Positions 8,964 through 17,760 of a DNA stretch of 64,000 nucleotides are shown here, in pieces. The DNA is from Chitinophagaceae bacterium. GTDB lineage: Bacteria > Bacteroidota > Bacteroidia > Chitinophagales > Chitinophagaceae. The translations under genes and the position numbers were made by a program. Under the pieces are notes generated by a model. The model was given only the letters and a program-made list of their open reading frames with translations, made no database searches and was not told the DNA's origin. Numbering within the stretch: the first letter of the stretch is position 1; each line of letters opens with the position of its first letter. Location: assembly GCA_016702745.1 (NCBI GenBank), contig JADJDJ010000001.1, positions 1,240,001 through 1,304,000 of the forward strand, written 5' to 3'.

Positions 8964-9588
8964 TATTCCTCCCTGCTCCGGTCTCTTTCGGGCTATTAAT
9001 GATTGTATCAAATTCGTCACGGCTGAGATATATGGGCATATAAGTAATTCCTTTGAATGACAACTGTTCTACAAAGGCGCGAAGGTGATTCCGTGACCCT
9101 CGCATCAGGTTCTCATAAACCTGCCGGATATCCTGTTTACCGGTTAGCAGCAATTGTTCTTTAAGGTCCCTGATATCCACTTCTTCAATAATAGCACCGG
9201 CAGTCAAAGCCTGTATCTCACTACTATCGCCCTTCGAAGATAATTGCAAAAAAAGCTGGCTGATCACAGCATTGGAAAACACGCCGGTTCCATTTCCGGC
9301 AGAGGGATCAGGTACCCCATACCTGGTCATTAGCGATCTGACAGAAGCCATGTGTCTGGATTCACTTTCTTTGATATTCTGGAATGGAGTAAGACCCCAT
9401 CGTGTATACATAAGTACATATACATCATGAGCCATTTTTTCTTCTTCAATCATAAATGCCAGACTTTGCTTTTCGGATGCTGTTAAAGTACTGTCATTAT
9501 CAGTTGCATTTTTTTTATTGCAGGCAGATAATTGCATTCCAATTGTTCCAACCAATAAAAGCAATAATGAAATCATTGATTTTTTCAT
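8956..9588 (-). CDS. DUF2202 ferritin-like lipoprotein
   Basis: A 210-residue exported protein. The N-terminus MKKSMISLLLLLVGTIGMQLSAC is a lipoprotein signal with lipobox LSAC at residue 23. The mature part has the DUF2202 ferritin-like four-helix pattern: IEEEKMAHDVYVLMY, then ESESRHMASVRSLM, and SRNHLRAFVEQL near the end. The Glu and His residues in these helices are positioned as di-metal ligands in ferritin-like folds. Metal binding is inferred and the physiological role is unknown. Confidence 0.8.
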   Translation of the reverse strand: MKKSMISLLLLLVGTIGMQLSACNKKNATDNDSTLTASEKQSLAFMIEEEKMAHDVYVLMYTRWGLTPFQNIKESESRHMASVRSLMTRYGVPDPSAGNGTGVFSNAVISQLFLQLSSKGDSSEIQALTAGAIIEEVDIRDLKEQLLLTGKQDIRQVYENLMRGSRNHLRAFVEQLSFKGITYMPIYLSRDEFDTIINSPKETGAGRNTN

Positions 9589-9690
9589 AACCGGGAATTT
9601 TATACAAAGATTAGCCCTGTTAGATAGTAAATAATGTGACTAAAGTTCCGTTTATGAAACCAACCACGATTAAAAAGGTTGTTTTAACAA

Positions 9691-9722
9691 AAAAGCTGTA
9701 TGATTTTAGTCATACAGCTTTT
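9691..9722 (-). terminator. Terminator of the crystallin-like gene
   Basis: AAAAGCTGTATGA (9691-9703) and TCATACAGCTTTT (9710-9722) form a 13-bp stem with a six-base loop and A/T tracts on both sides, 24 bases beyond the stop. The symmetry could also let it work in the opposite direction. Confidence 0.85.
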
Positions 9723-9746
9723 CCCCGGAAATTGAATCTTTAATGA

Positions 9747-10979
9747 TTACCGATCCCTGTACACGGCAATCGACGAGGTTTTATCATTCCAACCCGAGAG
9801 ATAGAATTTGGTTTTGGATTCGGTAATCGTATATGATTTTCCTCCGAAATTCGGATGTTCATAAATCACCACCCGGAAACCGGCTGGTACCTGGAGGGAA
9901 CTGATTGCATCATCGGGAAAATTCAATAAACTCATATTCCCATAAGTCCCGGGTAAAACGGCAACGGATTGCCCCCGGTAATTCTCATCTGTATAGATAA
10001 TTACCTGCTGATTTCCACCCGGAGGATTATTACCACCTCCATAATTACCGCCACCACCAAAGCGTCGTTCTTCCACTACAATGGAGGCAATACGGTCGTT
10101 CATGCTGCTGGACAAACAACTGCTGTTTTCAGTAATGGTATAAGATGTGCCCGATAACTGCTCATTGTTGATATATACTTTGACCCGCAGGTTAGAAGGT
10201 ACTTCTATAGAAGAAATATCATACCGGAACATACCGAGTTTGTCTCCCTGGTAATAGCCGGGTCCCAGGTGAACACTGTTTCCTCTGTAATTACATTCTG
10301 TATAAAATGAAACGACAGCATCTGTATTATTGCCAGGGTTACCACCACCATAATTTCCACCCCCATAATTGCCTGGGGTAGTACGGTATTCTATGACAAC
10401 AGATCTGATTTTATCGTTGTAACTGCTGCTTAAACAACTTTGCGTCTGATCGAAAGTATAGGAATAGCCGGAAGCATTATCACTGGAGGTGTACACTTTC
10501 ACCTGCAGGTTTCCGAAGATGGAGAAGGAAGAAATATTCTCCCGCATATTGCCCAGTTGCGCACCCGAATAAGTACCGGGTCCCAGGGTTCTTGAAAAAC
10601 CCTTTGCATAGCAATCATTATAAAAAACAACATAGTCATTGGCATTATAGCCGGGTGGGAGGGTGCTTTCCACTACCAGAGAAGAAGCCATGTCGTTCCA
10701 TTCATTATCCAAACAGGCAATGCCGGATGAAAAAGTCTTTGACTTCCCGCTGAAATTATCATGCTCGTAAATAGTAAGCTTTAAACCCGAAGGTACCTGG
10801 AAAGAAGAAAGCTGGTCATTGTCAACTTTCATCTGATAGCCACGGTAATTCCCGGCTTCCAGGTAATAGGATTTCCCCTGATAATTGCAATCTGCAAAAA
10901 GGGTGACATAGTTTTGAGCGGTACAGGTAAAAACAGACAGGACCGAAAAGGCCAGTGCTGGTATAAACGCAGGTTTCAT
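9747..10979 (-). CDS. Secreted protein with four beta/gamma-crystallin domains
   Basis: A 410-residue exported protein. The N-terminus (MKPAFIPALAFSVLSVFTCTAQ) is a signal peptide. Four Greek-key repeats of about 80 residues lie at roughly 24-104, 115-200, 219-302 and 324-408. Each starts with VxFYxxCxYxGxS-type strands and carries crystallin calcium-site motifs of the D/N-D/N-x-x-S-S form: NDQLSS, RENISS, RYDISS and DDAISS in the first halves, then WNDMASS, YNDKIRS, MNDRIAS and WNDKTSS in the second halves. Domains 2-3 and 3-4 are joined by Gly/Asn linkers built of NYGGG units. Cysteine pairs recur at equal spacing in domains 1-3. Bacterial members bind calcium; role and partner here are unknown. 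Confidence 0.88.
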   Translation of the reverse strand: MKPAFIPALAFSVLSVFTCTAQNYVTLFADCNYQGKSYYLEAGNYRGYQMKVDNDQLSSFQVPSGLKLTIYEHDNFSGKSKTFSSGIACLDNEWNDMASSLVVESTLPPGYNANDYVVFYNDCYAKGFSRTLGPGTYSGAQLGNMRENISSFSIFGNLQVKVYTSSDNASGYSYTFDQTQSCLSSSYNDKIRSVVIEYRTTPGNYGGGNYGGGNPGNNTDAVVSFYTECNYRGNSVHLGPGYYQGDKLGMFRYDISSIEVPSNLRVKVYINNEQLSGTSYTITENSSCLSSSMNDRIASIVVEERRFGGGGNYGGGNNPPGGNQQVIIYTDENYRGQSVAVLPGTYGNMSLLNFPDDAISSLQVPAGFRVVIYEHPNFGGKSYTITESKTKFYLSGWNDKTSSIAVYRDR

Positions 10980-11031
10980 AAAAAAGGTTTCTTTGCTTAA
11001 AGGTACCGAAGTTTAGTCATCCTCATTAACA

Positions 11032-11702
11032 CTAGGCGGTGAAACTGATACATTCCTTCAGTTCCTTCTCGGTATAAGCCACTTTGTACTGATTGAGTAC
11101 CTCTGCAGGAACTCCGTTCCACTGAGTGGGTTTATTACCCGCATAGCCAATATCTTTTACCCCTTCTTCCGAAGTATAAAAACCGGTAGCCGTCAGATTA
11201 CGCATCAGGCTGAAAAAAGACACGCCCGGCTTTAGTTCCGGTTTATCTTTTGCCCTTTCCGGATAGGCAATCAGGTCCACCATTTCAATTTGCTGGGCTT
11301 TTGTGCAATCTTTAAAAGCCTTTTCAAATTTTTTGAGGCATTGCATATCCAGCCAGCGCAAGCCTCCACGCATCGGTACCTGGTGCTGAGGCATATCTTT
11401 TACAATAAACTCAATGAACTCGGGGACCTTGGCATCCGAAGCGCTGCCACTAATGGCATCTTTGGGAATAATGATATCTGCCAGAATGGTAATAGTGGCC
11501 ATTTCTTCCGGAGTGAAATACTTTTCTCTGGCCAGTAATTCACGTTCATTTTTCAGCTCGTCGGGATTACGATCCAGATTAAAGGTTTGATCATTTGCTG
11601 GCGCAGTATCCGCTTTTTTATCATTGGAAGTACAACCGGCCAGTACGGCAGGGGTGGCTAGTGCCCTGTAGCAATCAGCTTTAATGACTTTCTTCTGTCC
11701 AT
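11032..11702 (-). CDS. Gluconate 2-dehydrogenase subunit 3-like protein, Tat-exported, frameshifted near 11665
   Basis: The small partner of a membrane-associated GMC dehydrogenase (Gluconate_2-dh3 family). From ATG 11702 the frame gives MDRRKSLKLIATG, a twin-arginine signal, and then a stop. Adding one G to the run at 11664-11666 restores ALATPAVLAGC with a lipobox Cys and leads into the long open frame. The mature part includes FTPEEMATITILADIIIPKD, the typical start of the family domain, and ends TEKELKECISFTA. The gene lies 31 bases downstream of the GMC oxidoreductase on the same strand, the usual order, and Tat export of the pair is probable. Confidence 0.8.
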
Positions 11703-11733
11703 ATTAGTATTAATTAAGGCAGGAGCCTGATGA

Positions 11734-13479
11734 TTAAATATTCTGTTTTTTCATTTCATCAATGATATACTCAGAAGCCCGCATGCTCAGGGCCAGGATG
11801 GTCCAGGTAATATTTTTATCGGCCTGACTAACAAACTGTCCGCCATCCACACAGAAAAGGTTTTTGCAATCATGGGCCTGGCTCCATTTATTGAGGGCCG
11901 AAGTTTTAGGATCATTACCCATTCTTACTGTGCCGGCCTCATGGATGATTTCACCGGGCTTGGATAAACCCCAGTTATTTTTTTCATCATCATCGGCGCC
12001 CCAGGTGATGATGGCACCCATATTATGCATCACTTCTTTAAAGGTTTCCTTCATGTGCTTGGCCTGTTTGATCTCATGCTCACTCCACTTAACATTGAAT
12101 TTGAGCACGGGTATTCCGAAACGGTCAACCGTAGTAGGATCGATTTCACAATAATTGCTGGCCAGTGGAATGGCTTCCCCGCGACCGGCCATACCTACTC
12201 CGCAACCATAGAAGTAGCGGTAATCTTCTTTTAAAGATTCACCATAACCGCCCCCTTCTTTTTGCTGGCCTTTGACCAGGTATTTGCCATTCAGGTTTTC
12301 TATTCCCCAGCTGAAACCATAGGAGGGCTGGCTCATGCCGCCCCAGTATTCGATATGATAGCCTCTGGGAAAATCCAGTTTTTTATTATCCAGCCACCAG
12401 GGGAATAGATATGCATTCCTCCCACACCATCTTCATTGTATCTTTGCGGTCGAATAATTGAGGAAGAATACCGCCCAGGGCTGCCCCGGTTGAATCGTGC
12501 AGGTATTTACCAACCACATTACTGCTATTGGCCAACCCATTGGGATGCCGGGCAGATTTTGAATTCAGCAGGATCCTTGCACTCTCACAGGCACTGGCTG
12601 CGAGGATCACCACACGACCTTCTACCTGGTATTCCTGCATATCATCTTTGCTGATATAAGAAACACCGGTTGCTAATCCTTCTTTATTGGTGAGCACTTC
12701 CCGGGCCATGGCATTGGCCACTACATCAATATTCCCGGTTTTAAGGGCGGGATAGATCAATACATTGGTAGAGGAGAAATCTGCTTTGGCCACACTGCAG
12801 TTCCGGTTGCATTGCCCGCAGAAAAAACAAGCACCTCGTCCCGCATCATTCTCAATTGATTTGGTCAGAATGGATAAACGCGAAGGGATCACTTTTACTC
12901 CAGCCTGTCCGGCCGCATTTTTATAAATAATTCATGTAATCTTGGTTTCGGAGGTGGAAGGAAAAAGCCATCGGGATCATTTTCCAGTCCTTCATTGGTG
13001 CCGAATATGCCGATCAACTGATCCACCCGGTCATAATAAGGTTTTACATCTTCATAACCGATGGGCCAGTCATCACCCAGACCGTCAATACTTTTTCTTT
13101 TAAAATCCTTCGGACCAAAACGAAGCGAAATCCTTCCCCAGTGATTGGTCCGGCCTCCCAGCATCCTTGCACGCCACCACATCCAATCTGTTCCGGCTTC
13201 TTTTGTATATGGCTCTCCTTCTACTGACCAGCCGCCATAGCAGGCATCAAAATCACCAAAGGGTCTGATCTTGGTGCTGGCTCCCCGGCGGGGAGAATCC
13301 CATGGGTTTTTTAACTGAGTCACATTTTTTTGCGGATCATACATATAACCTGCTTCGAGCAGACATACTTTTAGACCGGCTTTTGCCAGCATATAGGCTG
13401 CCATTCCACCGCCTGCACCCGATCCTACGATGACGGCAGCATATTTTTTGGTCTGCTTCTTAACCTGGAGATCTCACAT
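11734..13479 (-). pseudogene. GMC-family oxidoreductase (gluconate/choline dehydrogenase-like), split by four or more indels
   Basis: An FAD enzyme that oxidises sugars or alcohols in the periplasm. The N-terminal piece (start near 13479) has the FAD motif VGSGAGGGMAAYM and GRTNHWGR. The middle piece has a Cys-rich CFFCGQCNRNC motif and AASACESARILLNS. The C-terminal piece has HEAGTVRMGNDPKTS and VDGGQFVSQADKN, the substrate-binding end of GMC enzymes. One missing A near 12920, one C near 12402 and one G near 12430 explain the joins, and the frame meets TGA right after the likely start codon at 13479. Family sequence continues through all breaks, so the gene is probably intact in the living cell. 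Confidence 0.8.
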
Positions 13480-13680
13480 ATAATCTTTGCTATTTAATAT
13501 TCATTGATACGACAATTTACAGGATTGATGCCTGATCTGATTCATATTTGTATGAAATTTCTTCACATCCCCTTTATTCACCGGAAGAGGCGGTAAATTT
13601 GGAAACCGGTTTTGTTTTATTGTGATGGTACAGCAAACCAGTTCAGTAAATAATCATGGGTCACCAATCATCAGTCCGGT

Positions 13681-15674
13681 ATGAAATATAAAATCCTTTT
13701 GTCATTTATTATCTTTTCAGCAATGGCAGGCAGGGGGCAACTACAGCAATCAGGCAAAAGCATTAGCTTATGAAAAATATCCGGTGTATAACGGCAAAGA
13801 CCTGGGGCTTACCTATACGCCTGAAAAAAAGTTTCTTCCGGCTCTGGGCACCTTCGGCCATGGAAGTAAGACTGATGATCTACAGTGATTTTGCCAATCC
13901 CAATTTTATTGATGTTTTCCCTATGAAAAAAGAGGCAGGAGGTACCTGGACCTTTACCTGGAAAGGCGATCATAAAGGAAAGCTCTATGCTTTTTCCATT
14001 TACAAGGATATGAAATGGGGAGATGCTGTACCCGATCCATATGCAAAAGCAGTGGCCTTAAATGGAAAGCGGGCAGTGATTGTGGATCTGAAAGAAACCA
14101 ATCCGCCCGGATGGGAGAAAGATAAAAGCCCGCTGTTTGTCAAAAAAACAGATGCGGTGATTTATGAATTGCAGGTTAGGGATGCCAGTATTGCAGCCAG
14201 TTCAGGTATCCGGCAAAAAGGGTTGTTTAACGGACTTGCCGAAAAAGGCACCCGCAATCCGGGTGGTTTTTCAACCGGACTGGATCATATCAGGGAACTC
14301 GGAGTCACCCATGTCCATCTCTTACCCGTTTTTGATTTCAATTCCATTGATGAAAGCCTGGCTAAACCCAATTATAACTGGGGTTACGACCCCTTGAATT
14401 ATAATGTACCGGAAGGCTCTTTTTCCACCAATGCTTATGATCCGGCAACCCGGATCAGGGAATTAAAAAACCTGGTAAAGACTTTTCACGAGAATGGTTT
14501 AAGGGTGGTTATGGATGTGGTATATAACCATACTTCACAGACTGAATCCTCTTTATTTAATCAACTGGTTCCGGGTTATTATTACCGGCAACAAAAAAAT
14601 GGGGGCTTCTCCAATGCCTCGGCCTGTGGGAATGAAACGGCCAGTGAAAGACCGATGATGCGGAAGTTCATCCTGGAGTCCATGAAATACTGGGTGCAGG
14701 AGTACCATATCGACGGATTCAGGATCGACCTGATGGGCATCCATGATATTGAAACGATTAACCTGATTTCAAAGGAACTGCATCAGCTCAAACCCGGAAT
14801 CCTCTTATACGGTGAAGGCTGGACGGCCGGTGCTTCCCCTTTACCCGATGATCAGCGGGCCTTAAAGGCCAATGTAGCAAAGCTGGACCGGGTCGCCGTA
14901 TTCAGTGATGATATCAGGGATGGCATCAAGGGCAGTGTATTTGAGCATGCAGATCCCGGATTTGCCAGTGGAAAACCCGGTACAGAGGAAAGTATCAAAT
15001 TCGGGATTGTTGCTGCCTGTAAACATCCGCAGGTTAATTACAGTAAGGTGAATTATTCCAAAAAGCCTTATGCCGCTCAGCCTTTTCAAACCATAACTTA
15101 TTGCGAATGTCACGATAACCATGTGTTATGGGATAAGATTGCTTTATCAATGAAGGATGCCACTGAAGCAGAGCGCAGGCAGGTTCACTTGCTATCCCTG
15201 TCCATAGTCCTCAGCTCACAGGGTATTTCTTTCCTGCATGCCGGAACAGAATTCCTTCGGAGCAAGAAGGGCGTGGAAAATTCATTTGAATCAACGGATA
15301 GCATTAACCAGATCGACTGGAACCTGAAAACAAAGAATCAGGATGTATATGAGTACACCCGGGCATTGATCAGGATGCGCCGTGATCATCCCGCTTTCCG
15401 GCTACCCACGACCGCATTGATTAATCAATGTATCCGTTTCAGGGAGGGATTGCCCGAAGGTGTGATTGCCTATACCATTGATGGGGCAAAAGCCGGAGAT
15501 AAATGGAAAAAAATACTGGTTTGCTTCAATGGCACAAATACCACGAAGCGGGTAGGGGCCGGCAGCGGTAATTGGGTTAGTTTTATCAGGAATAATCAGC
15601 TTGCGGCCAACGATAAAATAAAAGGAGAACTGGAACTGGCACCACGAAGCTGCAGTATTTTTTATATCAGATAA
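13681..15674 (+). CDS. pulA: Type I pullulanase (GH13), exported, two frameshifts near the N-terminus
   Basis: A debranching enzyme that cleaves alpha-1,6 bonds in pullulan, starch or glycogen. From ATG 13681 the product starts with a signal peptide (MKYKILLSFIIFSAMAGRG). Removing one G at about 13735 and one A from the seven-A run near 13830 gives one frame reading YPVYNGKDLGLTYTPE and FRLWAPSAMEV, the CBM48-like start of pullulanases. The signature YNWGYDP, the catalytic regions DVVYNHT, DGFRIDLMGIHD, GEGWTAG and ECHDNH are all present. Without the corrections the open frame would begin at 13770. It lies three bases upstream of a FecR-like gene. Confidence 0.88.
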
Positions 15675-15677
15675 ACG

Positions 15678-16602
15678 ATGAGAACTTATTTACTATTATC
15701 TATATCTTTTTTGTTTTGTGCAGGAATCAATGCACAAAAAGGAGATGAGTTGCTGGTCTATGCAGTAAAAGGAGAAGTAACCGCTATTTTTCAAACAGCA
15801 GGAGACCCGGGTGAAAATCGGCAAGGTACTCAGGCAGGGGACCACTCTTAAAACTGGTAAAGATGCTTCACTGACCATGATTTGTACAAAAGGGAAAGCA
15901 ATTTCATTACAAAAAGAAGGCAGCTTTCCGCTTTCACGCTGGCGCGACAGCTGTGCAGTGACCGATGAGTCCATTACCGCGAATTATTTTAAATATATCT
16001 GGCAACAGATGTATGCTTACAGCCCTGAAAGGAAGGAAGAAATGCGGCGCAGGAATAATATGGCTGTTTCAAGGGGTGAAAATCCAGGCACAGGAAAAAA
16101 ACAAAGGTTTACCAAACTGGAATTCAAGAAATCCCTGGATACATTGCAATATGATGGTGATCCCTTTATACTATCCTGGACCGGTAACGGCTACCGGGGT
16201 ATGTATTATTTTACGCTTTATGATGCATTGGGGAAAGACAGCTTATATACTGACAGCACTAGACTCAGTTATATCGATATCAATAAATTTGCAAACCTGC
16301 TGGAGCCGGGTACATCTTATCGCTGGACGGTAAAGGCAGCGGCTGTTCCTGTATCTAAAAAAAGGGTGCTGAATTATGTTTTACCGGAAGAGAAGCAACA
16401 ACTCATGGACCAACTATTAAAACCGCTTGCGATTGAGGAAGATTCGGCTTCTGTCAGTTTCCGGATTGCCTATAGCCTGGAATTGCGCCATTACTTTTCA
16501 GCAGCTTATCAATGGTACCAGCAGGCGGCTATTCAGGATCCGGAAATGCCCATTTACAGGGATCAGCTTACCCGTTTCAGGAACGATTACTGGATACGGT
16601 AA
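15678..16602 (+). CDS. Exported FecR-like / TPR-like hypothetical protein, frameshifted near 15797
   Basis: A protein of about 307 residues that starts three bases after the pullulanase stop and is probably co-transcribed. ATG 15678 begins a signal peptide (MRTYLLLSISFLFCAGINAQ). The following GDELLVYAVKGEVTAIF and, in the next frame, KIGKVLRQGTTLKTGKDASLTMIC resemble FecR beta-strands (response to a threshold such as G..L..G). One surplus base near 15797 explains the frame change. The C-terminal half ends in a helical YSLELRHYFSAAYQWYQQAAIQDPE segment like a single TPR. No function can be assigned; an accessory envelope role beside the pullulanase is a guess. Confidence 0.6.
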
Positions 16603-16607
16603 ACAAC

Positions 16608-16865
16608 TTATTCTTTTCCCTGCGCATCAATCCTGCTGCCTATTAAATAGCCCAGTGCTCCGCCAACCAATAAACCTACTACGAGCCATAACATGGTGCC
16701 CTCGGTTACAAAATAACCGATCGCCAATCCCAGTAATGCACCGCTGATCGTGAAAACAGATATGGCACCTGCTCTCGATTTTACGGAAGTAACATTGGTA
16801 TCGTGGCTATGCCTGAATTGCTGCACATGGGTTTTGTGCTTCTTGCGATGATGAGACCTGGCCAT
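16608..16865 (-). CDS. Small two-helix membrane protein
   Basis: An 85-residue protein. A basic, His-rich N-terminus (MARSHHRKKHKTHVQQFRHSH) is followed by two membrane helices with small-residue repeats (SGALLGLAIGYFV and VVGLLVGGALGYLIGSRID) that resemble glycine zippers. The His-rich part may be cytosolic and metal- or nucleic-acid-binding, but that is speculation. It converges on the FecR-like gene with five bases between. Confidence 0.6.
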   Translation of the reverse strand: MARSHHRKKHKTHVQQFRHSHDTNVTSVKSRAGAISVFTISGALLGLAIGYFVTEGTMLWLVVGLLVGGALGYLIGSRIDAQGKE

Positions 16866-16924
16866 TTTTTTATTTTGAAATTACTAAATTACCTGCTCAT
16901 TCACCTGATTATAATCAGTCTTTA

Positions 16925-17707
16925 ATGCAACAATGGTTTGGAACAATCAGAACAGGGGAACTCATCAATATCCCGCATCCCGGTATTTTTAAGGGCCTGG
17001 AACCCATGAAGGATACCGATATCCGCTTCGTGGGGTATGCCGATTGTCAGCAATTACAGATCTGGTTACCCTATCCCGGTAACGAGTATGAGCGGCTGCG
17101 ACTGGTCAGCATTCCTACTGAAGAGATACAAAATGAATGGGCCGTGGCGGATATCATCACCGGATCTGTCAAGTTAATCATTGACTCATCAGTTATTCCG
17201 CCGGGTGAATACCGGTTGGAAATGGAGAAACAGGGGCACTGTGTTCACACAACCAGCCTTACTAAATACAAAGAAAGAGAAGAGCCCCCGGCAACAGAGA
17301 ACGAGACATTCACCGAAACAGCCCTTCCAACGGAAGGTTATATTCAATACCGGGATGGATGGGGAAACCTCATTCCGGATGAAGACCTGATTCTCAGGGG
17401 AAGGGTATTACAGGAAATGAGCGACCGGTTCAGCCGCCGGCTGGAATATCATTCAGAAGGCAGAAGCGGCACAGTCGTTTATGTGGAAGGGGATAAGCGG
17501 CTTTCTTTTTATTATGAATTCGGTGGTGGCGATTGCGTAGCGTTTATCGATGTGCCTGTTCAGGCGAAATGGGAGAAAGAAACCGGACTGTCCATTGAAA
17601 GAAGAGCAGATATCATGGAGTGTATTGCCCAGACCGCCTTGCGTGACCAGGTAAGCAATGGCTACTATAAAATCAGTGATAACGCCATCAGCTTATACCG
17701 GAAATAG
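16925..17707 (+). CDS. Hypothetical protein, family not recognised
   Basis: A 260-residue soluble protein without signal peptide. The sequence suggests an N-terminal beta-rich domain (about 1-115, with DIRFVGYADCQQLQIWLPYPG), an acidic linker near 118-135 (EEPPATENETFTETA), and a C-terminal domain with FYYEFGGGDCVAFIDVPVQAKWEKETG and a helix GLSIERRADIMECIAQTAL. The last part, with a Gly-rich turn and helix, might be an immunity- or SMI1-like fold, but I cannot confirm that. It stands between convergent genes on its right and a divergent small membrane protein on its left. Confidence 0.55.
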   Translation: MQQWFGTIRTGELINIPHPGIFKGLEPMKDTDIRFVGYADCQQLQIWLPYPGNEYERLRLVSIPTEEIQNEWAVADIITGSVKLIIDSSVIPPGEYRLEMEKQGHCVHTTSLTKYKEREEPPATENETFTETALPTEGYIQYRDGWGNLIPDEDLILRGRVLQEMSDRFSRRLEYHSEGRSGTVVYVEGDKRLSFYYEFGGGDCVAFIDVPVQAKWEKETGLSIERRADIMECIAQTALRDQVSNGYYKISDNAISLYRK

Positions 17708-17737
17708 CAAGTCCCACTGTAGAAACAGCAGGACTTG
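17708..17737. terminator. Hairpin between convergent genes
   Basis: CAAGTCC (17708-17714) pairs with GGACTTG (17731-17737), with an inner CTGT/ACAG stem. It lacks a clear T-run, so it is only a possible terminator between this gene and hppA. Confidence 0.35.
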
Positions 17738-17760
17738 AATTAATGGTTCTGATTAAGCTT

